Below, piece after piece: positions 23,437-32,856 of a stretch of DNA of 64,000 bases; the stretch's first letter is position 1, and every line of letters begins with the position of its first letter. The translations under genes and the position numbers were made by a program. The notes beneath the pieces were generated by a model. That model was not told the origin of the DNA. It searched no databases and was given only the letters and a program-made list of their open reading frames with translations. Source of the DNA: Caulifigura coniformis (lineage in GTDB: Bacteria; Planctomycetota; Planctomycetia; Planctomycetales; Planctomycetaceae); the NCBI RefSeq assembly GCF_007745175.1, contig NZ_CP036271.1:2438154-2502153 (forward strand). Direction: 5' to 3'.

Positions 23437-24945
23437 ATGAACTCAGTAAGACGCGGAACGACGTGGATTCTTGCCATGGTCGCCAGCATGTCGCTCGGCG
23501 CCGGCGCGATGGTCTGGTCGCAACCGAAGCCGACTCTCAAGGCCCCGCTCAAGACGCCGACAGACCTCTCGCTGTCGTTCCGCGAAGCCGCCAAGCATGT
23601 CCTCCCCTCCGTCGTCTCGATTCAGGCCGTCACCAAAGGCACGACGCGGACGGTTCGCGGCAACGACGAAATGCTGGATGATCTGAACCAGGAAGAGATC
23701 CTCCGCCGGTTCCTCGGCGAAGGACTGCCGCGCGGATTCGGCCGCGGCGGTCGCGGCGGCTATGTGCCCCAGCAGATCGGCACCGGCTCGGGCGTCATCA
23801 TCGACAGCTCGGGCGTGATCCTGACGAACTCGCACGTCGTCGCTCAGGCCGACGAAGTCACCGTCGAACTTCAATCGGGCCACCGCCTGAAGGCCAAGTC
23901 GTGGGCCACCGATCCGCGGCGTGACGTCGCGATCGTGAAGGTCGAGTCGAGCGATCTCCTGCCGGCCGCCGAAATCGGCGACAGCGATGAGATGCAGATC
24001 GGCGACTGGGTCCTCGCGCTCGGCAACCCGTTCAACGTCGGCACCTCCGTGACGCAGGGAATCATCTCCGCCACCGGACGGACCACGAACATCAACGAGC
24101 TGGAGAGTTACATCCAGACCGATGCGGCCGTGAACCCCGGCAACAGCGGCGGCCCGCTGATCAACCTCAACGGGCAGGTCATCGGCATCAACACGGCCAT
24201 TTCCTCGAACAGCGGCGGGTATGACGGCGTGAGCTTCGCCATCCCGATCAACATGGTCCGCGGAATCGCCGACCAGCTGATCAGCACCGGCACCGTCAAG
24301 CGGTCATACCTCGGAATCGGCCTGCAGCCGCTCGATGAAAAACTGCAGAGCTACTTCAACGTCGAATCGGGCGTCCTGGTCACTCTCGTGAATCCGGACA
24401 CTCCGGCCTCCAAGGCCGGTGTTGAGCCGCGCGACATCATCGTGGAAATCGCCGGCAAGAAGATCACCAACCGCTCGATGCTGATGAACCTGGTCGACGG
24501 CCTGCCCGCCGGCAAAGCCCAGTCGCTCGTCGTCCTGCGTGACGGCAAGCGCGTGGAACTCTCCGTGACGCCGGAGGAAATGCCCGAAGGCTACACCTCG
24601 GCCCTCAAGCGGACGATGAAGTCGGCCGAACCCGAAAAGGTCGATGAAAAGACGGAAGCCAAGCTCGGCATCAGCGTCATGAGCATCTCCCCGGAGGTGG
24701 CCCAGCAGCTCGGTCTCAAGGACAGCGTGAAAGGCGTCGTGGTCCGGAAGGTCGAACTGGGCGGAGCCGCCCAGGAAGCGGGAATTGGCGGCGGCGACGT
24801 CATCGTCAGCGTCAACCAGCAGCCGGTGACCACGCCCGAGGAGTTCGGCGAAGCCCTGAAGAAGGGTGACGCGAAGAAGGGACACCTGCTGGAAGTCAGC
24901 CGCGACGGCGCCAGCCTGCTCGTGGTGGTCCACCCGACCGAGTAA
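23437..24945 (+). CDS. degP: HtrA/Do-type periplasmic serine protease
   Basis: 502 residues from ATG 23437, with AGGAG eight bases upstream. A signal segment at about 8-28 is followed by a chymotrypsin-fold protease with a complete triad: H133 (LTNSHVV), D163 (RRDVAIVKV) and S237 (GNSGGPLI). A Gly/Arg-rich loop lies at 97-110. Two PDZ domains follow (about 300-390 and 405-500; GISVMSISPEVAQQLGL and GVVVRKVELGGAAQEAGIGGGDVI). It acts in envelope protein quality control. A strong terminator follows. Confidence 0.93.
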   Translation: MNSVRRGTTWILAMVASMSLGAGAMVWSQPKPTLKAPLKTPTDLSLSFREAAKHVLPSVVSIQAVTKGTTRTVRGNDEMLDDLNQEEILRRFLGEGLPRGFGRGGRGGYVPQQIGTGSGVIIDSSGVILTNSHVVAQADEVTVELQSGHRLKAKSWATDPRRDVAIVKVESSDLLPAAEIGDSDEMQIGDWVLALGNPFNVGTSVTQGIISATGRTTNINELESYIQTDAAVNPGNSGGPLINLNGQVIGINTAISSNSGGYDGVSFAIPINMVRGIADQLISTGTVKRSYLGIGLQPLDEKLQSYFNVESGVLVTLVNPDTPASKAGVEPRDIIVEIAGKKITNRSMLMNLVDGLPAGKAQSLVVLRDGKRVELSVTPEEMPEGYTSALKRTMKSAEPEKVDEKTEAKLGISVMSISPEVAQQLGLKDSVKGVVVRKVELGGAAQEAGIGGGDVIVSVNQQPVTTPEEFGEALKKGDAKKGHLLEVSRDGASLLVVVHPTE

Positions 24946-24970
24946 TCGGCCGGTCAGTCACGGAATCCGA

Positions 24971-25002
24971 AAGCCCTGGGACAACAGTCCCAGGGCTTTT
25001 TT
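24971..25002 (+). terminator. Intrinsic terminator after htrA
   Basis: AAGCCCTGGGAC pairs with GTCCCAGGGCTT, then TTTT; a perfect 12-base stem. Confidence 0.88.
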
Positions 25003-25052
25003 GTCACTCATCGATGACCAATTGCGGAATGGAAACACCGCATCGTCGCGGC

Positions 25053-26774
25053 TCACGCGGCGACCGATTCTCCAAGCAGCCACTTCCGGACCGGCGTTGC
25101 CGCCCCTCCTTTCCAGGCACTCAGGTGCAGGCCGCCCAGCAACAAGAACCACGCCGACAGCAACAGCGGAGCCCCCTGCCACGCAAAACGGGACTGCAGC
25201 ACGGTCATTCCGAGCCACGCCGCATTGGCCTCGATCAGTAAAACGCTCCCCGCTGCCAGAAGCGCGAACACGAAATCCCGGCGGGCCCGCGCGATCGCCA
25301 CGCCCATGGCCCCGATGATCGCCACATAAAGGAGCGAAACATCCGGCGCGGAATGATGGATGACCGAGATCGCCATCTCGGCCGTCGCCAGAAGCCCCGC
25401 CGCTCCCCACCTCCAGGCCGCTGCGAGCCGGTCGTCAAAGGCCAGCCCTGCCAGCAGAAGCACCGCGATCAGCGCGTGCACCGTCACCACGCTTTCCGAC
25501 GTCAGCGGGTTACTGAGGAATCCGCCAAACCGACTCGCGGCAATGACCCCGACGCCGCCCGCCACGAACGCGACGCTCCGTCGTGCTGCCAGGCCATGAA
25601 TGACCAGTCCCAGGCCGATGATGCCTAGGATCTCCGGTCTCGGACGACAGAAGCTGCCCCAGTCCACAGTCCCTCGATCCACGCACGACTGAATCACCGC
25701 CGCGACCAGCAAACCTGATCGCGCCGTTCGGTCGCCTCGCAGGGCCGCGATCGCAAACAGGGTCATCAGCACGATCAACATCATCTGAGGAGGTGCAACG
25801 AACAGGCTCGACAGCGAGGCGAGGAGATCGCGTGTCATGGGATTCACGATCCTGGGATTGAACGACAGCAGGAGCGCCGCCGCTGCAAACAGGACAAGCA
25901 CCCGGCTTCGCCAGAACAGATCCCCACACCGGTCTGCCGCGATGTACAGAAGAATCCCGACAGCCAGCACGAACGGCGCGAGGAAATGAGGACCGAACAC
26001 GCTCGGCAGGCTCTCGATCGCCACTCGGGTACTGACGGAGGAAGCGCTGTCGAACGACAGGCACTGGGCAAATGTTCGCGCGAGAAGGCACAGGCCCAGA
26101 AACACGAACGCGGGCCACGGATACATGGGCCACTTCCAGGGCGTTCCCGTGTCCTCAATACCGCGTGCTCCCTGGCCCACCGCCGGGATGAGCAGGAGCA
26201 GCGATCCCGCCGCGAGCCATGAGAACCCGTAGAGCTCCAGACGCAGCAGGTTCCAGTCGCTGGCCCCGGCAGGGCCCGCGAGAACGAGCGGAAACAGGAA
26301 CAGCAGTCCCATCTGCGCGTAATACGGAAGCCGATACCTCGCCGGGAAATTCAGGCGCAGCCCACGGATCAGGAGTTCTGAAACGACAACCGCGACGCCC
26401 AGCGCGGCACACAACAGCCTGGCCCCGTGCGCCCGATCCCTGAGAACGGCATCATCGAACGAAAGCGCCAACTCGGCGAACAGCAGCAGCACGATCAGGA
26501 CGACGGACCGCGCATCCGCCCACTGCTTCCACGCCCGCACGATCAGCAGGGCCGTGAGCGCCATGGCCACAAGATACGACCCGATCAGGATCAGTCGGAC
26601 CTGGTCGGGCAGGCTCCGTCCCTGCTGGCCGGCCCAGATGCCCGTCGCATGGAGGAACGCCGCGGCGCTCAACAGGTAAAACGGGTTGGGAGGCGAAAAC
26701 TTCAGCCCCGGAAAGGACCACCCCGACTCCGGCCGAATGGCCGCATCACACTCCGCAGGTCGAGACTCAGACAT
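25053..26774 (-). CDS. Polytopic membrane protein of unknown function
   Basis: 573 residues with many hydrophobic segments, about 14 or more, separated by short charged loops such as RGDRTARS and RARRD. There are no glycosyltransferase, transporter or protease motifs that can be named. N terminus MSESRPAECDAAIRPESG is cytoplasmic-looking and lacks a signal peptide. It converges with htrA across a terminator, and its upstream neighbour on the same strand is a STAS protein. Confidence 0.7.
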   Translation of the reverse strand: MSESRPAECDAAIRPESGWSFPGLKFSPPNPFYLLSAAAFLHATGIWAGQQGRSLPDQVRLILIGSYLVAMALTALLIVRAWKQWADARSVVLIVLLLFAELALSFDDAVLRDRAHGARLLCAALGVAVVVSELLIRGLRLNFPARYRLPYYAQMGLLFLFPLVLAGPAGASDWNLLRLELYGFSWLAAGSLLLLIPAVGQGARGIEDTGTPWKWPMYPWPAFVFLGLCLLARTFAQCLSFDSASSVSTRVAIESLPSVFGPHFLAPFVLAVGILLYIAADRCGDLFWRSRVLVLFAAAALLLSFNPRIVNPMTRDLLASLSSLFVAPPQMMLIVLMTLFAIAALRGDRTARSGLLVAAVIQSCVDRGTVDWGSFCRPRPEILGIIGLGLVIHGLAARRSVAFVAGGVGVIAASRFGGFLSNPLTSESVVTVHALIAVLLLAGLAFDDRLAAAWRWGAAGLLATAEMAISVIHHSAPDVSLLYVAIIGAMGVAIARARRDFVFALLAAGSVLLIEANAAWLGMTVLQSRFAWQGAPLLLSAWFLLLGGLHLSAWKGGAATPVRKWLLGESVAA

Positions 26775-26985
26775 GTTGGTGGCTCACACAAGGCAACCGG
26801 CCCTGAGCAACCTACGTTCGAGAATCGACCCGCGTTGGAAGTCACCGACAGACTGCCTCAACCGGCCCCCTGGCGTCACGCGCGCCCGAGCGGAATGCCG
26901 CCGGAAGATGCGACGGCCATGTGGCCCGCCTGAACGCCCTGCCCATTGGACGCTCGATCGACGCTTGCAGCGTCAGCGGCTGGAA

Positions 26986-27348
26986 CTAAGGCAGAATGGC
27001 TTCGAGCGCTTCAGACTGGGTGTCGTAGATGGCCCAGAGGGTGTCGAGCGCCGTGATGCGAAGCATGTCGCGGGCGGCATTCTTCGCGCCGCACAGAACC
27101 ATTTCGCCGCCGCGGGCTTTCACCTGCTTGTGAACCCTGAGGAGCAGGGCCAGGAACACCGACCCGAAGTACTTGATGCCCGTGAGATCGACGACGACCA
27201 GCGGCACCGGCATTTCACGAAGCGGCTTCAGGATCATCTGCGTGGTCTGTTCGATCACGTCCCAGTTGATCTGCTCGATGTCTACCGCCGGAAGTAGAAC
27301 AACAGCATCTCCGTGCCATTCAATCCGGAAGTCTTCGCCAGCCGCCAT
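26986..27348 (-). CDS. STAS-domain anti-sigma factor antagonist-like protein
   Basis: 120 residues, one STAS domain. The strand-helix core [34 protein letters not shown] matches SpoIIAA/RsbV, with the phosphorylatable Ser position occupied in [30 protein letters not shown] follows. Such proteins bind anti-sigma kinases or act in stressosomes. No partner kinase or phosphatase is adjacent, so its target is unknown. The start is ATG 27348. Its stop is 211 bases from the next downstream gene start. Confidence 0.85.
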   Translation of the reverse strand: MAAGEDFRIEWHGDAVVLLPAVDIEQINWDVIEQTTQMILKPLREMPVPLVVVDLTGIKYFGSVFLALLLRVHKQVKARGGEMVLCGAKNAARDMLRITALDTLWAIYDTQSEALEAILP

Positions 27349-27393
27349 CCTGTTCCCTCCTGAAACGATACGTTCGACTGACGCGGCCGGCGA

Positions 27394-28806
27394 TCAATTG
27401 CCCGGTGCGCCCGCCTGCCCAACTGGAATCTGCCCTTGAGCCGCCTTGGGGGCCGGCGCGACGCCAAGATCGATCTCCGGACTTTGCGGCGTCGCCTTGC
27501 GGTCGGCCGGCTTGTTCTCTTCGAGCCACTTGCCGAGTGCTTCGATCGCCTTCGGGGACACCGGCGGCAACGAGGACGACTCGAGGAACGGCTTCACGAC
27601 CGGCAGAACGACGTTCTTGTACGCGCCCGAAATCACCTCTTTGCCGCGCGGCGTGTTGAGGTGCATCAGCCCCCAGTGCTTGACCGTCTGGTCGGTGGCC
27701 GTGGGCGACTTGTACGCCACGTAAATCGTGTCGAACGCCCAGCGCCACGTCGACGGGGTCGCCTTGTCCGATCCGTTATAGGCCACGCACAACTCCTGCA
27801 GCAGGCGAACGGTCTCGTAGTTCACCAGTTCGACGTTCACCTTCTGGTCCAGCGGCAGCTGGGAGATGGCGCGGGCCGCGGCGGCGCGCACTTCCCAGTC
27901 GTCCTGGCGGTTCGTCAGGACCGACATCAGGGCATCGATCATCACCGGCCGGTATCCGGTCTCTTCATAGCGACCCGTGTAGCCCAGGGCCTCGACCAGC
28001 TTCCAGCGATACCACTTCCGGGCGAGAGGATTCTCGACCTTCTGTTTCAGCGCCAGCGCCAGCGTTTCGCCGATCCGCGATTTCTCGACGGTCGAAATGT
28101 CGCCGTCGCGCATCAGGCGTTCGAGGCCGCGCACCGCGATGATCCGCGACGAAATCGGCATCGCTTCATCGAGCAGCACCTTCATCAGGAACTGCCTCGC
28201 TTCGAGATAGGGCTGGGCCGGGGCCGGCGGGCGGGCCGTCAGGTTGGCCGGCTTGCCGTTCAGCCGCGCGACGAGCAGCACCAGCGAGTACTGCACGTTG
28301 GCCGGCTGGTCCTTGAGCATCGACTCGACCTGCTTCACCGTATTTTCCAGCAGGAAGTCGCGCGCCGCGGGAGACGTGCCCGGCGCCTCAATCGCCCGCG
28401 TGATGTTGTCGATGATGATCGCGTGGCGGTCGACGTTCTGTTCCAGCGTCAGACCGTTGATCTGGTTCTGCAGATGCTTCAGGAACTCCTTCTTCTCAGC
28501 GTCGCCGAAAGAAGCGGCTCCCAGCTTGCGATCGAAGTCGATGAACCGGCGCTTTTCGAGGGTCTTCCATTCCTCGAACGAGACCTTCGGATTCCAGCTG
28601 ATATTCGCCGCGCGACGGCCTTCATCAAGGGCCGGTTCGTCTTTGCCTTCCTGGGCCGCGAGAGATCCCGGAGCAAGCGTGACAAAACTCAGCGACAGGC
28701 ACGCCAGCAGCACCGGCAGACAACGCCGGCCGACAAAGCGGGACGCGAATCGAAATTTCTGCCGCACAACGGGCCCCTTCTCATCCGGCGGATGGTCGCA
28801 GAACAT
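27394..28806 (-). CDS. Secreted alpha-helical (HEAT-like) protein, unknown function
   Basis: 470 residues. A signal peptide is visible at about 28-51 (CLPVLLACLSLSFVTLAPGSLAAQ) behind an unusually long N terminus; the GTG codon at residue 14 (VRQKFRF) may be the true start. The rest is helical, with HEAT-like units (SRIIAVRGLERLMRDGD, DDWEVRAAAARAISQLP). The C-terminal tail is Pro/Ala/Gly-rich. The family is common in planctomycetes but functionally uncharacterised. It lies 45 bases upstream of the STAS gene on the same strand. Confidence 0.7.
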   Translation of the reverse strand: MFCDHPPDEKGPVVRQKFRFASRFVGRRCLPVLLACLSLSFVTLAPGSLAAQEGKDEPALDEGRRAANISWNPKVSFEEWKTLEKRRFIDFDRKLGAASFGDAEKKEFLKHLQNQINGLTLEQNVDRHAIIIDNITRAIEAPGTSPAARDFLLENTVKQVESMLKDQPANVQYSLVLLVARLNGKPANLTARPPAPAQPYLEARQFLMKVLLDEAMPISSRIIAVRGLERLMRDGDISTVEKSRIGETLALALKQKVENPLARKWYRWKLVEALGYTGRYEETGYRPVMIDALMSVLTNRQDDWEVRAAAARAISQLPLDQKVNVELVNYETVRLLQELCVAYNGSDKATPSTWRWAFDTIYVAYKSPTATDQTVKHWGLMHLNTPRGKEVISGAYKNVVLPVVKPFLESSSLPPVSPKAIEALGKWLEENKPADRKATPQSPEIDLGVAPAPKAAQGQIPVGQAGAPGN

Positions 28807-29147
28807 TCGCGGTCGATGTGTGAATCAGGAGATGCCAGCGTCTTGCAGGAATGTCCAAAAACGCTCGTCGGAATGACTGGGAAATGAGAGCGTCTGGAAT
28901 TGAGCCGAACAAGCGGCAGGACGGTCGTCCGCCAATGATGCGGACGATCGCGAAGGGGTTGCAACGCAAATCTCGGCCTCGATACCGTACCAAGGCGTTT
29001 TTTCGGCTGCAAGCTGCTTGTTTCGTCGCCACCTGACCTTACGGCATGTCCGGGCAACCGTCTCACTCCGCAGGGACGGCCTGACCCGAACCGCCCGATC
29101 GCGCTCAACTGCCGCCGACTCGTTCAACATCCCGGTTGCGACTGGCC
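28807..29147. other. Divergent intergenic region
   Basis: About 340 bases between the minus-strand secreted protein and the plus-strand deacetylase-family gene, so it should contain both promoters. No repeat, RNA or accepted ORF was seen. Confidence 0.5.
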
Positions 29148-30080
29148 ATGAGCCTGACTCTCTTCTCCGATCCGCTCTTTCTCGACCACAAGACCGGGCG
29201 GCACCCCGAGTCGCCGCAGCGCCTCGAAGCGATCCACACCCGGCTCACCGACGAACGAATGAAGCAGCTCGGCCGGCGAGGCGCGATCCGCCGGGCGACC
29301 CTCGAAGAGGTCACCCGCATTCACGGCCGCGACTATGTCGGGCGACTCGAAAAGCTGGCCGCCGCCGGAGGGGGCCGACTTGATGCCGACACCGTGATGT
29401 CGCCGGAAAGCTACGATGTGGCCATGACGGCCGCCGGCACCTCGATTGCCGCCGTCGACACCGTTCTCAAAGGCGACTCCACCCGGGCGCTCTGCCTGGC
29501 CCGCCCCCCGGGACACCATGCCCTGGCCGATGAGGCGATGGGATTCTGCCTGCTCAACAACGTTGCCATCGCCGCGGCACACGCCCGAACACACCACCAG
29601 CTCGACCGGGTCCTGATCGTCGACTGGGACATTCACCACGGAAATGGAACGCAGGACCTCTTTTACAGCGATGGGCAGGTCGTCTTTTTCTCGTCGCAGC
29701 GGTTCCCGTTCTGGCCCGGCACCGGTGCGAAGGACGAAACGGGGGTCGGGCCGGGGCTCGGCGCCACGTTCAACCTGCCCGTCGCCTACGGAACCGAACC
29801 GGCCGATTTCCAGAAAGCATTTGAGTCCCGGCTGAACGCGGCGGTCCGCCGCGCGAAACCCCAGCTGATCCTGCTCAGCGCCGGCTTCGACGCCCACCGC
29901 GACGACCCGATCGGCGATCTCGGGCTCGGCAATGAGGATTTTGAGATCCTGACCCGGCGGCTGTGCGAGGTCGCCGACGCGGAATGCGGCGGAAAACTGG
30001 TGAGCCTCCTGGAAGGGGGCTACAACGTCGACCGCCTGGCTGAGTGCGTCGACCTCCACGCGGAAGGTCTTTCCCGATAG
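29148..30080 (+). CDS. Histone deacetylase / acetoin-utilisation family hydrolase
   Basis: 310 residues from ATG 29148. A zinc-dependent deacetylase fold of the arginase/HDAC class. Visible motifs: HPESPQRL at the N terminus, the RPPGHHA catalytic His pair, FCLLNNVAIAAAH, zinc ligands in DWDIHHGNGTQ and in SAGFDAHRDDPIG, and LLEGGYNVDRLAEC near the end. Bacterial members deacetylate acetylated polyamines or proteins; the substrate here is not determinable. It stands alone. Confidence 0.9.
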   Translation: MSLTLFSDPLFLDHKTGRHPESPQRLEAIHTRLTDERMKQLGRRGAIRRATLEEVTRIHGRDYVGRLEKLAAAGGGRLDADTVMSPESYDVAMTAAGTSIAAVDTVLKGDSTRALCLARPPGHHALADEAMGFCLLNNVAIAAAHARTHHQLDRVLIVDWDIHHGNGTQDLFYSDGQVVFFSSQRFPFWPGTGAKDETGVGPGLGATFNLPVAYGTEPADFQKAFESRLNAAVRRAKPQLILLSAGFDAHRDDPIGDLGLGNEDFEILTRRLCEVADAECGGKLVSLLEGGYNVDRLAECVDLHAEGLSR

Positions 30081-30314
30081 CACCTTGCGATGCTCCGCCA
30101 GCAGAAGCCCGGGCCAGCTTGCCGGCCGAACGTGAAGCGGGCGACCCCATCCCCCTTCGATACTTCCCGAAAAATCTGACGAACCGTCACAAATTGCCAA
30201 AGGAGAACAATCGCCCTCGCCGATACACAGGACACCGGCTGTTTCTCTGTTCGTGTTGCCAGGCAGGCCTCGAACCGAACGGACGCCGGGCAAATCCCCC
30301 CGGAGGCGATTCGG

Positions 30315-30905
30315 ATGCCCAAGCTGTCACATGGATTGAAGAAGTTCGCTCTGGCAGCCGTCCTTGGGCTTGTCACTGTTCAGTCGAGCGGATGCTCACT
30401 GTTCTACTGGGCGTTGAAAGACGCCTGGATCGCCGGGACGTTTTTCGGCACGACCCCTCTGATTCCGGTCACGCCGTACTACAGCCAGATGATTGAAGAC
30501 ACGTACTGGGAAGAGGAACGGTACAAGAAGGTGCCGATTCTCGACCCCGTCGAAGGCGAGAACGCTCCGTTGTTCTGCGTCGACAACCCGTCGGAAGACG
30601 AAGTCATGCGGGCCCTGCCTGATATGACCTCCGGCGGCGTCGCCTTCCTCGCCGAAACCAGCCGCAACAACGTCCGGATGGTCGTCGACCTGATCGTCGA
30701 CCGCCTCGATGAATGCCGCTTCTATCCCCAGGCCGGCCCGGCCCGGCTGCACCACTGCCACTACAAGGCGACGGTGTACTACGAAGAAGTGAAGCGTTCC
30801 AACTGGCCCATCCCGTTCACCCACGTCGACCAGCGTGAAGAAGTGGTCTACATCGACCACGACCACCTGATCCGCTGTGCCGGACCGGACGCGAACTCGC
30901 CTTAA
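30315..30905 (+). CDS. Lipoprotein of unknown function
   Basis: 196 residues. Basic start MPKLSHGLKK, hydrophobic core FALAAVLGLVTVQ and the lipobox SSGC at about 24-27, so Cys27 would be lipidated. The mature part is acidic and aromatic (SQMIEDTYWEEERYKKVPILDPVEGE ... REEVVYIDHDHLIRC) with several conserved-looking Cys and His residues. No family recognised beyond this lipoprotein character. A perfect 36-base palindrome terminator lies 27 bases after the stop. Confidence 0.8.
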   Translation: MPKLSHGLKKFALAAVLGLVTVQSSGCSLFYWALKDAWIAGTFFGTTPLIPVTPYYSQMIEDTYWEEERYKKVPILDPVEGENAPLFCVDNPSEDEVMRALPDMTSGGVAFLAETSRNNVRMVVDLIVDRLDECRFYPQAGPARLHHCHYKATVYYEEVKRSNWPIPFTHVDQREEVVYIDHDHLIRCAGPDANSP

Positions 30906-30931
30906 CGAGCCGCAGCCATTCCCGAGACAAC

Positions 30932-30967
30932 ACAACCCGCGTGCAGACATGTCTGCACGCGGGTTGT
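30932..30967. terminator. Perfect 18-bp-arm palindrome after the lipoprotein gene
   Basis: Arms ACAACCCGCGTGCAGACA and TGTCTGCACGCGGGTTGT meet without a loop, followed by TTCGTTG. It should act as a terminator for the lipoprotein gene and, by symmetry, for the convergent gene ending at 31111. Confidence 0.75.
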
Positions 30968-31110
30968 TTCGTTGTCGGCCGGAGAGCGGTCACATTGCGC
31001 AGGAAACCCGCGGCTGGATCACGTTGTGATCCACAAACGGCGAGGGAAGAGGGGAGGGCACCCGCCGGGCCGTGAATGCGGCCGGCGAGGCGCCTGAAGG
31101 AACGGAGCGC

Positions 31111-32622
31111 CTACTCTCTGGCGACGCGGTCGATCCTCGCGCCGATGGCGTTCATCGTCGTCCGCAACTCCACGATCCCCGCTTCGACCAGTTCCGGCGG
31201 GCAAAGGGCCGTCTTCTCGTCAACGTCCGTGCGCTGCACGATCAGCCGGGGAACCATCCGGACCTTCGGAGGCTCGTTGCCGACCACCGGCACGTGAATC
31301 TCGATGGCGTCACGGAGGTCCTCGGGCGTCGGCTCCCAGTCGAGCCGCCGCCATTCCATCGGATGGACGGCCCCGATCCATTCGAGCCCCAGGGCCCCCT
31401 GCCGAATCTCGAGCGCGCCGAGCGGGGCATCGCCCAGCTTGGCAAGATCGTCGACGCTCGCCCCGTGCTTCTCCGACTTCCCCCCGCCCAGAAGCGTGTA
31501 TTCGACTTCATAGGTCCGGATGATGAAGTTGTGCGTCGTCTGCCAGTGCTGGGTGATCCGGATTGGCCGATAGCTGGCGGCCGAGTGATCGAACGCCGCG
31601 TTCACCGCCCCCAGTGTCACCGCGCCGGCCAGTCCGCCCAGGAAAGCGCCCCCCAGACCCGCCAGGACGAATCCGCTCGTCTTCAGCGTCTTCTGCTTGC
31701 GCTGTTCGAACCACACCAGCCACGTCAGCCCGACCGCGCCGAGCAGCATGCCGACGCCGAGGAACGGCGCCGAAGCGGCCCAGCTCCATTCCTGCGGCAT
31801 GCAGCATTCAATCACGTAGATGCCGAGGATCAGGAACCAGATGCACAGCAGCACAATGACGCTGATCAACAGGGCCTTGAGAGGCGAAACGCCCGACAGT
31901 GGGCGGCCGTCACGGGTGATGAAGTCCCGATCCGGGTCGAGGCCCAGGAAGCCATAGAGTTTGAGCGAGTCCGGCCCCTTGCCCGGCAGCCGGACCAGTG
32001 TCACGTAGTCTCCCGCATCCACGCCGGGATCGAACTTCGGAAGCTGCGAAGCGCTCCACTGATCTTCCGACAGCACCGCCGTCCGCTCGATCTTGCGCGT
32101 TTCCGGATCCTCATACTCGACCGCCACGAGGTACCGGAAAAACTCCGTGATCCCTTTCGTCTGCGGATCGACCACCGCCTGGATTGGCGTGAACACGCCG
32201 AGGACCCGGCCCACGATCGGCTCCCCGTCAATCACGTAAGTCAGCCGCGCCTTCGAGAGCCGGTTGATGATGGCCACCAGGAAGGCGATCGCGATCAGTC
32301 CGTAACCGATCCACGAGAGATAGGCCAGTGGCAGGATGTGGAACGACAGCTTCTTGACGAACGCGAAGGGCGCAAAAATCCGGCAGCCGATCCCCAGCAC
32401 GAACAACGTGAGAACCGTGCTCCAGCGGCGGCGGCCGAACGAACCCGTCCTCAGCCGCTGCGGAATCGGCCGGGGAGGCACGGGATCGAACTCGTCGCCA
32501 TGATCGAAGTCGGGCGGGGGGGTGAACGGACCCAGACGCTCCGACAGCGCCTCGAGATTGACTTGACCCGTGTCGCCGACGAGCGGGCCGCTGGCATCCG
32601 GCGGGGGAGGAGTCTGGTCCAT
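31111..32622 (-). CDS. Membrane protein of unknown function (DUF3592-like)
   Basis: 503 residues from ATG 32622 (Pro-rich start MDQTPPPPDASG). Membrane spans occur at about 63-80, 92-115, 250-275 and 285-310, with a Gly-rich segment near 325-345 (GGAFLGGLAGAVTLGAVNAAF). Two similar soluble segments carry a DUF3592-like flavour: TYVIDGEPIVGRVLGV ... YLVAVEYEDPETRKIERTAVLSEDQW and RTYEVEYTLLGGGKSEKHGASVDDL. That match is by eye and tentative. No enzyme motif is seen. It is divergent from the gene at 32857. Confidence 0.7.
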   Translation of the reverse strand: MDQTPPPPDASGPLVGDTGQVNLEALSERLGPFTPPPDFDHGDEFDPVPPRPIPQRLRTGSFGRRRWSTVLTLFVLGIGCRIFAPFAFVKKLSFHILPLAYLSWIGYGLIAIAFLVAIINRLSKARLTYVIDGEPIVGRVLGVFTPIQAVVDPQTKGITEFFRYLVAVEYEDPETRKIERTAVLSEDQWSASQLPKFDPGVDAGDYVTLVRLPGKGPDSLKLYGFLGLDPDRDFITRDGRPLSGVSPLKALLISVIVLLCIWFLILGIYVIECCMPQEWSWAASAPFLGVGMLLGAVGLTWLVWFEQRKQKTLKTSGFVLAGLGGAFLGGLAGAVTLGAVNAAFDHSAASYRPIRITQHWQTTHNFIIRTYEVEYTLLGGGKSEKHGASVDDLAKLGDAPLGALEIRQGALGLEWIGAVHPMEWRRLDWEPTPEDLRDAIEIHVPVVGNEPPKVRMVPRLIVQRTDVDEKTALCPPELVEAGIVELRTTMNAIGARIDRVARE

Positions 32623-32856
32623 TAAAGCGGCCTCGCTACGACCCGGAAGACGTCCACTCTGGATGTGGTGATACCGGCGAACGCGGGCGCCGGCAAGCAG
32701 ACGACCGCTCCAGAGAGAGTTGTCCCAGGGAGATGCGAATTGCCTTCGGAGTCTGATGTGATGCAGACAAAGGTTGCTGCGAAGCGTCACGATCAATGAT
32801 GATGACGAAGCAGGGCAGGGCGTCTTTCCCGGATCTCTCAGTATGCGAGCCGAGCC